From positions 56,888-120,887 of the forward strand of contig CAZIMO010000007.1 in the NCBI GenBank assembly GCA_964540535.1: DNA of 64,000 bases. Direction: 5' to 3'. The notes below the pieces were generated by a model. It saw nothing but the letters and a program-made list of their open reading frames with translations. It did not search any database and was not told the DNA's origin. Shown here in pieces: positions 50,631 through 58,614 of the stretch. The translations under genes were made by a program, and so were the position numbers. The stretch comes from Fimenecus sp964540535. Its GTDB lineage: Bacteria > Bacillota > Clostridia > Oscillospirales > Acutalibacteraceae. Numbering within the stretch: position 1 is the first letter of the stretch; each line of letters opens with the position of its first letter.

Positions 50631-52157
50631 ATGGAATTTAATACTCATAAAGACTGTATATCCGTTTGTGAAGAAATTGCGCAGGGCAGTGCCGAACACC
50701 CTATCGACTGCGACATAACTCTTCCCGAATACTTGCCCGATATTGTGCGGATTTTACGCTGTACCGCCGCACCGGGTGTGCAGTCGCACTCTGTAACCGG
50801 CGACAGAATTACCGCTGAATGCGAAGCAAAAATAAAAATTCTTTATATTTGCGGTGAGGGCAATCTTCATTGTTTTGAGCAGAATTTACAGTTTGCAAAA
50901 CAGCTTGAGCTTAAAAGCGGCGAGTCTTCACAGATTTTTGTAGGAACTAAAACCGAATACATAAATTACCGTGTATCGGGACAGCGCAGACTTGAGGTTC
51001 ACGGCGCAATATCGGTATTTGCAAAAGCGACCCTTAAAAAGCCCTGTAATCTTGTGTGCAAAGCAGAGGGCGGTGCAGTTACCTGCCGCAATGAAGAAAT
51101 GACCGTCTGCGATTTGCAAAGCGTAGTTGAAAAATGCTTCAGCATTACCGAAACTCTTGACGCAGGCTCGCTTTCAGAGCCTATGGGTTCAGTTATCTCT
51201 ACACAAGGCACAGCAACCATTGACGAACTAAAGGTTATTTCAGACAAATTATTCTTAAAGGGTCAAATTATTCTGCATACAGTTTTCAATGGTCAGGAAA
51301 GCCACTGCGTTGAAAGTCTTGACAGCATAATAAATATAAACCAGATTATTGAAGCTCCTGAAATAGGCGAAAACCAAGATATTGACGCCTGCCTTTGTAT
51401 TTCTTCTCTCGATGTCCGCCCTCGGTATGACTCGGCAGGAAACAAAAATTTTCTTGATGTTTCTGCAACCCTTGCTTTTTCGGCACACGGTTACAGCGTG
51501 CGCGGAATTTCATCAGTACGTGACGCATATTCAACAAAATACGAAGCCGAAGTAATCAAAGCAACCGTATATCTGCCCTGCCTTGAAGAAAAAATCGATG
51601 ATACATTTCTTTGCCGCGGTGTCTGCGACCTTTCAACCACGGGAATGACCGAAATATTAAGCTTTACCTGCGGTTCGGTATCCTCTGTATTCTCTGTAAA
51701 CGAAGAGGGAATTTCCATAAACGGCGAAATTACCGCTGATATTATTTACCGTGACCGACAGGGTGATATTGCCTTTGCGCAACGGCTTATTCCCTATGAA
51801 TACAAGCGTAACACTCACTGCGATTGCGTACTCACCTGCAATCCTCACACAGTCGCAACAGCTTCAAGCTATGTTTTAAGCGAAGGAGACCGCCTGGATG
51901 TGCGTGTTGAGCTTTGCATAAACGGTTTTGTATTCAGCGAAAAAGAAAAGACTGTAATAACCGATATTGAGCTTGATACAGCATCTCCCAAATCAGTAAC
52001 AAATGCCGCCTTAACGGTTTATTTTGCCGAGGCAGGCGAAGGGCTTTGGGAAATTGCGCGTAAATATAACACCACAGTTGAAGCAATTGCAAAAGAAAAC
52101 AATATAGACGCGGTGGCTACCGAGAAAAAATGCAAACTGCTCATACCCAAAGCTTAA
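50631..52157 (+). CDS. sipL: SipL-like spore protein (SPOCS and LysM domains)
   Basis: 508 residues. N-terminal DITLPEYLPDIVRILRC and further beta modules belong to the SPOCS/DUF3794 family (several repeats to about residue 440), and a C-terminal LysM: GEGLWEIARKYNTTVEAIAKENNID. In Clostridioides SipL is a functional homologue of SpoVID that recruits SpoIVA to the forespore coat. Here spoIVA follows directly, which strongly supports the assignment. Confidence 0.87.
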   Translation: MEFNTHKDCISVCEEIAQGSAEHPIDCDITLPEYLPDIVRILRCTAAPGVQSHSVTGDRITAECEAKIKILYICGEGNLHCFEQNLQFAKQLELKSGESSQIFVGTKTEYINYRVSGQRRLEVHGAISVFAKATLKKPCNLVCKAEGGAVTCRNEEMTVCDLQSVVEKCFSITETLDAGSLSEPMGSVISTQGTATIDELKVISDKLFLKGQIILHTVFNGQESHCVESLDSIININQIIEAPEIGENQDIDACLCISSLDVRPRYDSAGNKNFLDVSATLAFSAHGYSVRGISSVRDAYSTKYEAEVIKATVYLPCLEEKIDDTFLCRGVCDLSTTGMTEILSFTCGSVSSVFSVNEEGISINGEITADIIYRDRQGDIAFAQRLIPYEYKRNTHCDCVLTCNPHTVATASSYVLSEGDRLDVRVELCINGFVFSEKEKTVITDIELDTASPKSVTNAALTVYFAEAGEGLWEIARKYNTTVEAIAKENNIDAVATEKKCKLLIPKA

Positions 52158-52177
52158 AGGCGAAGAGAGGAAAACTT

Positions 52178-53656
52178 ATGAAAAATACAAGTATTTACAA
52201 CGATATTGCCACCCGAACAGGCGGTGACATCTACATCGGCGTAGTGGGTCCCGTAAGAACAGGAAAATCTACCTTTATTAAACGCTTTATGGACTCGGTA
52301 GTGCTTCCTAATATGGAAAACGAACAAATGCGTCAGCGCGCAACAGACGAATTGCCCCAATCCTCGGCAGGAAGAACAATTATGACTACCGAGCCAAAGT
52401 TCATACCTGAAAATGCGGTTAAAATCACCCTGCCCGACAACGCAGAATTTAATGTGCGTATGATTGACTGCGTAGGATACATTGTGCCGAGTGCTCTCGG
52501 CTATATTGAGGGAGACCAGCCGAGAATGGTGCGTACTCCCTGGTACGAAAATGAAATTCCATTTAATATGGCGGCAGAAATCGGTACGCAAAAAGTTATA
52601 ACCGAGCATTCTACCATAGGTCTTGTTATCACCACAGACGGAAGTATAAGCGATATTCCCCGTGAAGAATATGAAGAGGCCGAAGAACGTGTAATCAAGG
52701 AGCTTCGCGACCTTAACAAGCCCTTTGTAGTGCTTCTCAACTGTATGTATCCCAAGGGCGAATCGGCTGTTAATCTTTCAAGCGAGCTTTCAGCTAAATA
52801 CAAAGTACCTGTTATGGCGGTAAACTGCCTTGAGCTTAACGAGCAGGAAATTACCGAAATAATAACGCAAATCCTTTTTGAATTCCCTGTGAAAGAAATC
52901 GGCATTGATTTGCCACTGTGGCTTGTGAGCCTTCCCAACGACCATTGGCTTAAAGCAGAAACCTACAAAACCGTGCTTTCTGCTATTGAAAAGGTTGATT
53001 TTGTACGTGATTTAAGCCTGCTTACAGATACTCTTTGCGAGTGCGAACATATCACCGACGCTAAAATCAGCGCAATGGATTTAGGCATTGGCAGCGCATG
53101 GATTACCGTGCAGATGTCAAACGGCTTATTCTATAAAATCCTTGAAGAGTCAACAGGACTTACTATTGACAGCGAACAGGGGCTTTTGAACACCCTTAAA
53201 GAGCTTGCCGAGATAAAGAACGAGTATTCACGCATTAAAACTGCGCTTGACGAGGTTGAAAGCACGGGCTACGGTATTGTTATGCCCACTATTAACGAAT
53301 TGACCCTTGAAGAGCCTCAAATTGTGAAGCAGGGCGGCCGTTACGGCGTTCGGCTTTCTGCCTCTGCGCCGTCAATTCATATGATGCGCGCCAATATTCA
53401 AACCGAGGTTGCTCCCATTGTAGGCAGTGAAAGTCAGTCCGAGGAATTGGTACGCTATCTTCTCAACGGATTTGAAGATGATCCTCACAAGATTTGGGAA
53501 TCCAACATCTTCGGCAAATCTCTTAACGAGCTTGTAAACGAAGGGCTTCGCAACAAGCTTTACCACATTCCCACCGACGCGCGAATGAAATTTCAAGAAA
53601 CTCTTGAGCGAGTTATCAACGAGGGCTGTAACGGCTTGCTGTGCATAATTTTGTAA
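52178..53656 (+). CDS. spoIVA: Stage IV sporulation protein A
   Basis: 492 residues. Walker A GVVGPVRTGKSTF, MTTEPKFIPENAVKITLPD, MIDCVGY (Walker B-like) and the conserved C-terminal EGCNGLLCIIL membrane-interaction end. ATPase that polymerises into the basal spore-coat layer. ATG at 52178 has GAGAGG upstream; earlier in-frame ATG at 52130 lies in sipL and lacks a site. Twenty bases after sipL. Confidence 0.96.
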   Translation: MKNTSIYNDIATRTGGDIYIGVVGPVRTGKSTFIKRFMDSVVLPNMENEQMRQRATDELPQSSAGRTIMTTEPKFIPENAVKITLPDNAEFNVRMIDCVGYIVPSALGYIEGDQPRMVRTPWYENEIPFNMAAEIGTQKVITEHSTIGLVITTDGSISDIPREEYEEAEERVIKELRDLNKPFVVLLNCMYPKGESAVNLSSELSAKYKVPVMAVNCLELNEQEITEIITQILFEFPVKEIGIDLPLWLVSLPNDHWLKAETYKTVLSAIEKVDFVRDLSLLTDTLCECEHITDAKISAMDLGIGSAWITVQMSNGLFYKILEESTGLTIDSEQGLLNTLKELAEIKNEYSRIKTALDEVESTGYGIVMPTINELTLEEPQIVKQGGRYGVRLSASAPSIHMMRANIQTEVAPIVGSESQSEELVRYLLNGFEDDPHKIWESNIFGKSLNELVNEGLRNKLYHIPTDARMKFQETLERVINEGCNGLLCIIL

Positions 53657-53665
53657 TATACCGCA

Positions 53666-53708
53666 AAAATCGGCTGTAAAGCTTATGCCTTTACAGCCGA
53701 TTTTTTCC
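53666..53708. terminator. Bidirectional terminator, spoIVA/alpha-galactosidase
   Basis: AAAATCGGCTGTAAAG and CTTTACAGCCGATTTT form a 16-bp stem followed by TT. Confidence 0.9.
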
Positions 53709-53714
53709 ATTATA

Positions 53715-55802
53715 CTATTTAGCTGTTATTTTAATTATTTTGTTATATCCCATACCTCTTACCGTTAGGGGAATGCCCACATTTTTGAGGTATGCGCCCG
53801 ATTTTTCATAAGTGCTGTCATTAAGTTTAAACGTATAAACCGTACCGTCATCAAGCCCCTCAAATTTAATCGGAATTTGCTTTTTCATAAAACGTGTAAC
53901 CGCTGATGAAATAAACGCAACCGACTCCTTTTTGTCTTCGCTCACATAATGATTGAAAAGGATTTCATCACGGTCGGGGTCAAGAACTCTGTAAAGGTCG
54001 CCGAACTGCACAAGATGCCTTATTTCCTTATAAAGCTCAATATTTTTCTTGGCGCATTTTAAATCTTTTGCGCCGTATTTTATAAGATTTCCGCCCACGC
54101 CCAAAGCGCCCTGCATTGCAATATGAAAACGGAAATCAAGGCTCATCGGCGGATTATACCAATTGGTGTCGGTCACCCACGCACGCATCACCTTTGTGGG
54201 CCGAAGATATGTAAACCATTTTTGCATCATCATTCGGTCAATTGCGCTTGTGTTATCACTGGGCCAAACCTGATCAAAATGCGAAAGCGCGCCTAAATCG
54301 CTTCTTCCTCCGCCCGAAGCACAGCTTTCAATGCAAACATCAGGGTGTTTTTCTTTAAGTCTGTCCACAATATCATAGACTGCCTGTGTATGACGGTACC
54401 ACAGCTCCTGCGGACATTCAAGGTTTTCCGCGCCTGTTTCTGAAAGCGGTCGGTTCATATCCCATTTAATATATTTAATGTTATGATTTGTGAGCATTTC
54501 GTCTATTCGCTCAAAAATATAATCTTGAACATCCTTGCGAGTCATATTAAGCACTAATTGATGCCGAAGCGTGTGCGCGGTTCGGGTGTCATAATGATAT
54601 GCCCAATCGGGATGCTCACGGAACAAATCACTGTCGGGATTTACCATTTCCGGCTCAAACCACAAGCCGAAATCCATACCGAGCTTGTTTACATTTGTGA
54701 TAAGTTTATCAATTCCGCCGGGGAATTTCAAGCCGTTTACATACCAATCGCCCAAACCTGCGCGGTCGTTATTTCTCTTGCCGAACCAACCGTCGTCCAT
54801 AACAAAAAGCTCACAGCCCATTTTTGCCGCGCGCTTTGCAAGAGCGGTCTGATGAAGCGTATTAACATTAAATTCAGTTGCTTCCCATGAATTATAAAGC
54901 ACAGGCAAAATTTCAGTGTTAAATTGCTTGGGTAAAATATAATTTATTGCAAATCGGTTCATCTGTCGGCTCATTTCGCCGAAACCTTGCGTATATCCGC
55001 AGAAAAACTTCGGAGCGGTAAAGGTTTCTCCGCCCTTTAACTCATATTTGAAATCGTAATCGTTAAGTCCCATTGAAATTCTTGTGACATAGAACAAATC
55101 ACGGGTGCAAAGCACCTTAAAGCTTCCGCTGTAAGCTAACGTACCGAAATACACATCGCCCTGCTTTTCATCGGCATTTTGATGCGCTATAAAATACGGC
55201 GACTGATTATGCCCTGTTGTGCCCCGCTTGCTGTCGAATACAAGCGCACCGCTTTGAAGCTCTGACTCGGTCTCGACATACTCACCGCCCCAACTGCCGT
55301 TGGTGTTTTTGATTTTATAAGGATAAGTTGACGGCAGAGTAATTTCACCGCTGAAAATTCTGTCAATCACAATCTTACCGTCGCCCGTATTGGTTACTTC
55401 AACCCAACGAGTGATAATATCGTCACTGTCATTAATCTTGTATTTGAGCGCAATCTGCAAGGGATAGACTTTATCTTTAAAAGTAACGGTCAATTCGTTG
55501 CTGTTTTTCTCTGCATTAACAAATTCAAGCTCAATTTCACGGCATTTGTCGGAAAACTGCGCCTTAATATCGCTTTCGCGGTACATTGTTCCGCCGAAAG
55601 GCGTGTATTCCTGCTTCGCCATATCAAGTCTTGAATGATTTGAATTTTCATCCCAAATATCATTCGCCGAATAATCTGCCAATGAGCATTTTTTGCCCCA
55701 ATGTATATGTCTGTTATAACCGTATTTGTCAACCCCGAGAACATAATGAGTATTTTTTGTTTCAAGCACAAATATGTTATTATTTAAAATATGTATTGCC
55801 AT
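53715..55802 (-). CDS. Alpha-galactosidase, GH36
   Basis: 695 residues without signal peptide. N-terminal beta domain (to about 300), catalytic barrel with FVMDDGWFGKRNNDRAGLGDW, YIKWDMNRPLSE (nucleophile Asp) and IESCASGGGRSD followed by FDQVWPSDNTS (acid/base region), and a C-terminal beta domain. Hydrolyses terminal alpha-galactose of raffinose-type oligosaccharides. Single-gene unit with its own promoter. Confidence 0.93.
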   Translation of the reverse strand: MAIHILNNNIFVLETKNTHYVLGVDKYGYNRHIHWGKKCSLADYSANDIWDENSNHSRLDMAKQEYTPFGGTMYRESDIKAQFSDKCREIELEFVNAEKNSNELTVTFKDKVYPLQIALKYKINDSDDIITRWVEVTNTGDGKIVIDRIFSGEITLPSTYPYKIKNTNGSWGGEYVETESELQSGALVFDSKRGTTGHNQSPYFIAHQNADEKQGDVYFGTLAYSGSFKVLCTRDLFYVTRISMGLNDYDFKYELKGGETFTAPKFFCGYTQGFGEMSRQMNRFAINYILPKQFNTEILPVLYNSWEATEFNVNTLHQTALAKRAAKMGCELFVMDDGWFGKRNNDRAGLGDWYVNGLKFPGGIDKLITNVNKLGMDFGLWFEPEMVNPDSDLFREHPDWAYHYDTRTAHTLRHQLVLNMTRKDVQDYIFERIDEMLTNHNIKYIKWDMNRPLSETGAENLECPQELWYRHTQAVYDIVDRLKEKHPDVCIESCASGGGRSDLGALSHFDQVWPSDNTSAIDRMMMQKWFTYLRPTKVMRAWVTDTNWYNPPMSLDFRFHIAMQGALGVGGNLIKYGAKDLKCAKKNIELYKEIRHLVQFGDLYRVLDPDRDEILFNHYVSEDKKESVAFISSAVTRFMKKQIPIKFEGLDDGTVYTFKLNDSTYEKSGAYLKNVGIPLTVRGMGYNKIIKITAK

Positions 55803-55886
55803 AATTGCCCTCTTTTCCCGTGCCGATTTGCAATGAACTCAACCGCAGTATAAATCCTGCCTAACCCGCATAGCTTTAACGGTTTC

Positions 55887-55915
55887 AATATACCAAATCA
55901 ACGCTGAAAAGTCAA
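55887..55915 (-). promoter_or_regulatory. Promoter of the alpha-galactosidase
   Basis: Minus-strand TTGACT (910-915), 17-base spacer, TATATT (887-892). Confidence 0.65.
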
Positions 55916-55965
55916 TAAAACAATATTTAAAAGAAGCAAATAAAACTTCACTCATCTTTAAATGA

Positions 55966-56008
55966 ATAAAACCGAAGCACTTTCCTTGCGGATTGTGCCT
56001 CGGTTTAA
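55966..56008 (-). terminator. Terminator after the four-helix protein
   Basis: AAACCGAGGCAC pairs with GTGC-TTCGGTTT on the minus strand; TTATT follows. Confidence 0.6.
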
Positions 56009-56011
56009 TTT

Positions 56012-56446
56012 TTACAAAAACTGTCGCATTTGAATAATCAAATCTTCTTCGAGGTTTATAAGTCTTTTGCAAATATCCTTTGATTTTTCGTCAGCCGCCG
56101 CATACTGATTAAGATATTTATTAAGCGATTTCACGCCCATATTGCATCCGTCCGTAATTAAATCGGCAATGGTGCTGTCCGATTCATTCATAACAAGCTT
56201 TACATTTGTTTTTATCCAAGACATACCCTTTGCCATAGGATTAGGCTCTTTGCCGTCGTCACGGTATCGGTCAAGCAATTCCTGAAGCTCATTATCAAGC
56301 TTACAATGCTCCTCACGGTCGTCAAAAAGTATCTTTCTCAGCTTTTCGGATTGCACATAGTTCATAACATCGTCAATAGACGAAACTCCCATTTTCACAC
56401 CTGCATCGCACTCACGCAGTAGTTTAATTGTATCCTGTTCAATCAT
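56012..56446 (-). CDS. Predicted four-helix-bundle protein, ferritin-like/DUF2383-type
   Basis: 144 residues, all helical and Cys-poor: MIEQDTIKLLRECDAGVKMG, KILFDDREEHCKLDNELQELLDRY, MAKGMSWIKTNVKLVM, NKYLNQYAAADEKSKDICKRLINLEEDLIIQM. Helix lengths suggest a four-helix bundle akin to DUF2383; assignment is tentative. The ATG at 56446 is the end of gene-start element copy 3 and no Shine-Dalgarno precedes it. Monocistronic. Confidence 0.6.
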   Translation of the reverse strand: MIEQDTIKLLRECDAGVKMGVSSIDDVMNYVQSEKLRKILFDDREEHCKLDNELQELLDRYRDDGKEPNPMAKGMSWIKTNVKLVMNESDSTIADLITDGCNMGVKSLNKYLNQYAAADEKSKDICKRLINLEEDLIIQMRQFL

Positions 56447-56537
56447 AAGAATCGCCATGCGATACAGAATTCGCACAAAATGTCATTAAAAAACAACTTT
56501 TTATGCACGGTATCGTTCCTTTCATTGTATTTTTCAT
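56439..56537 (-). CDS. Small ORF within gene-start element, copy 3
   Basis: 32-residue frame, ATG at 56537 with AAAGGAG seven bases upstream; N-terminus MKNTMKGTIPCIKSC and C-terminal core FLMTFCANSVSHGDSYD. Its stop lies five bases beyond the downstream gene's ATG, so the two overlap. Confidence 0.45.
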   Translation of the reverse strand: MKNTMKGTIPCIKSCFLMTFCANSVSHGDSYD

Positions 56538-56545
56538 ACTAATAC
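56444..56545 (-). repeat. Dispersed gene-start element, copy 3
   Basis: Same order of blocks as the copies at 1312-1409 and 25298-25403: AAAGGAG, AAAATACAATGAAAGGA, CGATACC, GCATAAAAAG, ATTTTGTGCGAA, TGTATCGCATGGCGAT, ending in ATG of the downstream gene. Relative to copies 1 and 2, single-base indels occur in A- or T-runs. Confidence 0.8.
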
Positions 56546-56685
56546 TCCTTTCGTTTTGAAGCCGAACGCAATACGGTTCAGCTTGTTTTCTTTAATAGTA
56601 TTTACCTAAACGAAAGAGAAAAACCGCTTAAACAGGTAATTTTAATCTTTTTCGGAATGTCTGTGATTTATAACTGCTTAAATTT

Positions 56686-56720
56686 ATTTGCTTGACAAGC
56701 AAATAGAATTGTGTTACTCT
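56686..56720 (+). promoter_or_regulatory. Promoter with palindrome on the -35, methyltransferase unit
   Basis: TTGACA (692-697), 17-base spacer, TACTCT (715-720). The perfect palindrome ATTTGCTTGACAAGCAAAT (686-704) overlaps the -35 and is a candidate operator. Confidence 0.65.
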
Positions 56721-56747
56721 TATTAAAATTAAATTTGAGGTATTATT

Positions 56748-56852
56748 ATGAACTCATATCTTTTCAAAAAATTTGATATGAATATTCAATGGCTTGCGCA
56801 GCCTACGCTGTACAGGTCTATACTTCTATATTCATTTCGGGATATGCAATGA
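56748..56852 (+). CDS. 34-residue leader peptide ORF
   Basis: ATG at 56748 with GAGG about eight bases upstream; sequence begins MNSYLFKKFDMNIQWLAQ and ends SFRDMQ. It lies between promoter and attenuator-like hairpin, directly before two methyltransferases. Translation-dependent attenuation is inferred. Confidence 0.5.
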   Translation: MNSYLFKKFDMNIQWLAQPTLYRSILLYSFRDMQ

Positions 56853-56877
56853 TATTTACTGAACGATATGATTATAA

Positions 56878-56918
56878 CGGTGTAGGCTTAAAATATGAGC
56901 TTACACCGGTTTTTTTAT
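56878..56918 (+). terminator. Attenuator-type terminator before the methyltransferases
   Basis: CGGTGTAGGCT (878-888) pairs with AGCTTACACCG (898-908) with one G-U, followed by TTTTTTT; the Shine-Dalgarno of the methyltransferase starts directly after. Confidence 0.75.
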
Positions 56919-56934
56919 TTTTAGGAGGATTATT

Positions 56935-57753
56935 ATGAACTTATTAAAGCTGTTTAAAAAGAAGTCCGCATCAACAGAAAATAAAATAATTGATTTCTAT
57001 AACAATTACGATGAAGACGGCAGGTTTCTGCGAAAAAGCCGATTGCCTGAATATCTTACCACAATGAGATATATTGAAAAATATTTAAATCCAAATTCAA
57101 AGATCATTGAAATAGGAGCAGGCACAGGCAGATATTCCATTGCACTTGCTGAAAATGGTTATGATGTTACAGCTGTTGAGCTTGTACCGCATAATATTGA
57201 AAAAATCAGGTCAAAAGTTAAACCGCATCATAATATCAAGATTTATGAGGGCAATGCCTGCGATATGTCTGCATTTGAAAGTGAAACCTATGATATTGTA
57301 CTGCTTTTAGGACCTATGTATCATTTATTTACCGATACAGATAAGCATAAAGCTCTTGATGAAGCTATCAGAATTGCAAAAACAGGCGGAATTATTTACG
57401 CATCATATTGCAATAACGATATGGCAATGTATAAATTCTTTTACAAAAGAAAAGTGTTGAAATATCTTGACAGAGGAATGATAAAAGAAAATTATCATAC
57501 GGTTTCATCACCCAATGAGGTGTTTGAATTATATCGCAAATCAGATATTGATGAGCTTATGAAAAGCTGTAATGTCACAAGACTTCATTTTGTCGGCGTT
57601 GATATGTTATCTTATGCTTTCGGAGATGACCGATTAGACAACCTCAATGACCGTGAATTTGAGGAATATATGAAGTTTTTATCAAATCTTTGCGAGAGGG
57701 AAGATTCGGTCGGGCTGTCAATTCATATGCTTGATATTTTCAGAAAAAACTAA
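56935..57753 (+). CDS. Class I SAM-dependent methyltransferase
   Basis: 272 residues. SAM loop IIEIGAGTGRYSIALAENGYDVTAVEL, acidic EGNACDMSAFESETYDIVLLLGPMYHL, then a helical C-terminal part. AGGAGGA is seven bases upstream. Target unknown; the leader-peptide/terminator upstream resembles drug-inducible resistance genes. First of two tandem methyltransferase genes. Confidence 0.82.
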   Translation: MNLLKLFKKKSASTENKIIDFYNNYDEDGRFLRKSRLPEYLTTMRYIEKYLNPNSKIIEIGAGTGRYSIALAENGYDVTAVELVPHNIEKIRSKVKPHHNIKIYEGNACDMSAFESETYDIVLLLGPMYHLFTDTDKHKALDEAIRIAKTGGIIYASYCNNDMAMYKFFYKRKVLKYLDRGMIKENYHTVSSPNEVFELYRKSDIDELMKSCNVTRLHFVGVDMLSYAFGDDRLDNLNDREFEEYMKFLSNLCEREDSVGLSIHMLDIFRKN

Positions 57754-57773
57754 CTTAAAGGAGCAAAAGCAGT

Positions 57774-58538
57774 ATGAAACTTAAAAATATAGATAACGGC
57801 AATAATTTTGACTTCGGCAAAACATCTGCCGCATACGCAAAATACAGAGATATTTATCCCAAATTGATGTATGAAAATCTTACTTCTCTCGGTGTCGGAA
57901 CCGACGGCAGTAATTGGCTTGATATCGGAACCGGAACAGGCGTTATACCTTTAAATCTATATAGCAACGGTGCAAATATTACAGGTATTGATATTTCAGC
58001 AGAGCAAATAAAAACAGCAAAAATATTAGCCGCTGAAAAGCATATCGGGAATGTCAATTTTATTGTTTCCCCTGCCGAGGCAACACCTTTTGCAGATAAC
58101 AGCTTTGACTGTATAACTGCCGCACAGTGCTTCTGGTATTTTGACAAAGACAAAGCAATTACTGAAATTAAGCGGATCATTCAGTCCGGCGGAACATTCA
58201 TTAAAATTTATATGAGCTATACTCTTAATGATGAAATTGCCAAGAAATCCCACGAACTTGTAAAAACGATGAACAAAAATTGGACTCCCGACGCATCGGG
58301 ATCAAAAGATATTTACAATCATCCTTTTGAGAACGGAAATGTAGAGGTTTTTGAATGTTATTTACCTTTTACCCGTGATAGCTGGCACGGAAGAATGTTA
58401 GCCTGCCGCGGAACAATGGCTTCTATGGATAAAAAGACATTAGCCGAATGGAATGAACGGCACAACAAATTACTTTTAAATTATCCCGAAACATTTGAAG
58501 TAAAACACAAGGTTTATATAGCGTCATATAATCTGTGA
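57774..58538 (+). CDS. Class I SAM-dependent methyltransferase (UbiE-like)
   Basis: 254 residues: NWLDIGTGTGVIPLNLYSNGANITGIDIS, FIVSPAEATPFADNSFDCITAAQCFWYF, and a C-terminal substrate part SWHGRMLACRGTMASM. The WHGR region resembles small-molecule methyltransferases. AAGGAGC about ten bases before the ATG, 20 bases after the previous gene. Confidence 0.8.
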   Translation: MKLKNIDNGNNFDFGKTSAAYAKYRDIYPKLMYENLTSLGVGTDGSNWLDIGTGTGVIPLNLYSNGANITGIDISAEQIKTAKILAAEKHIGNVNFIVSPAEATPFADNSFDCITAAQCFWYFDKDKAITEIKRIIQSGGTFIKIYMSYTLNDEIAKKSHELVKTMNKNWTPDASGSKDIYNHPFENGNVEVFECYLPFTRDSWHGRMLACRGTMASMDKKTLAEWNERHNKLLLNYPETFEVKHKVYIASYNL

Positions 58539-58562
58539 CGATTAGCCGTGCAACGCGCAATA

Positions 58563-58610
58563 AAACTGAAGCATCTCCCATAAAGGAGATGCCTCAATAA
58601 TCAGTTTTTT
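58563..58610. terminator. Terminator of the methyltransferase operon
   Basis: GCATCTCC/GGAGATGC hairpin inside an outer AAACTGA/TCAGTTT stem, followed by TTTTGTTTTT. Confidence 0.75.
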
Positions 58611-58614
58611 GTTT

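Noticed and set aside
55839..56072. Minus-strand 77-codon frame after the four-helix gene
   Set aside because: Overlaps the terminator and the end of the four-helix gene; no ribosome site.
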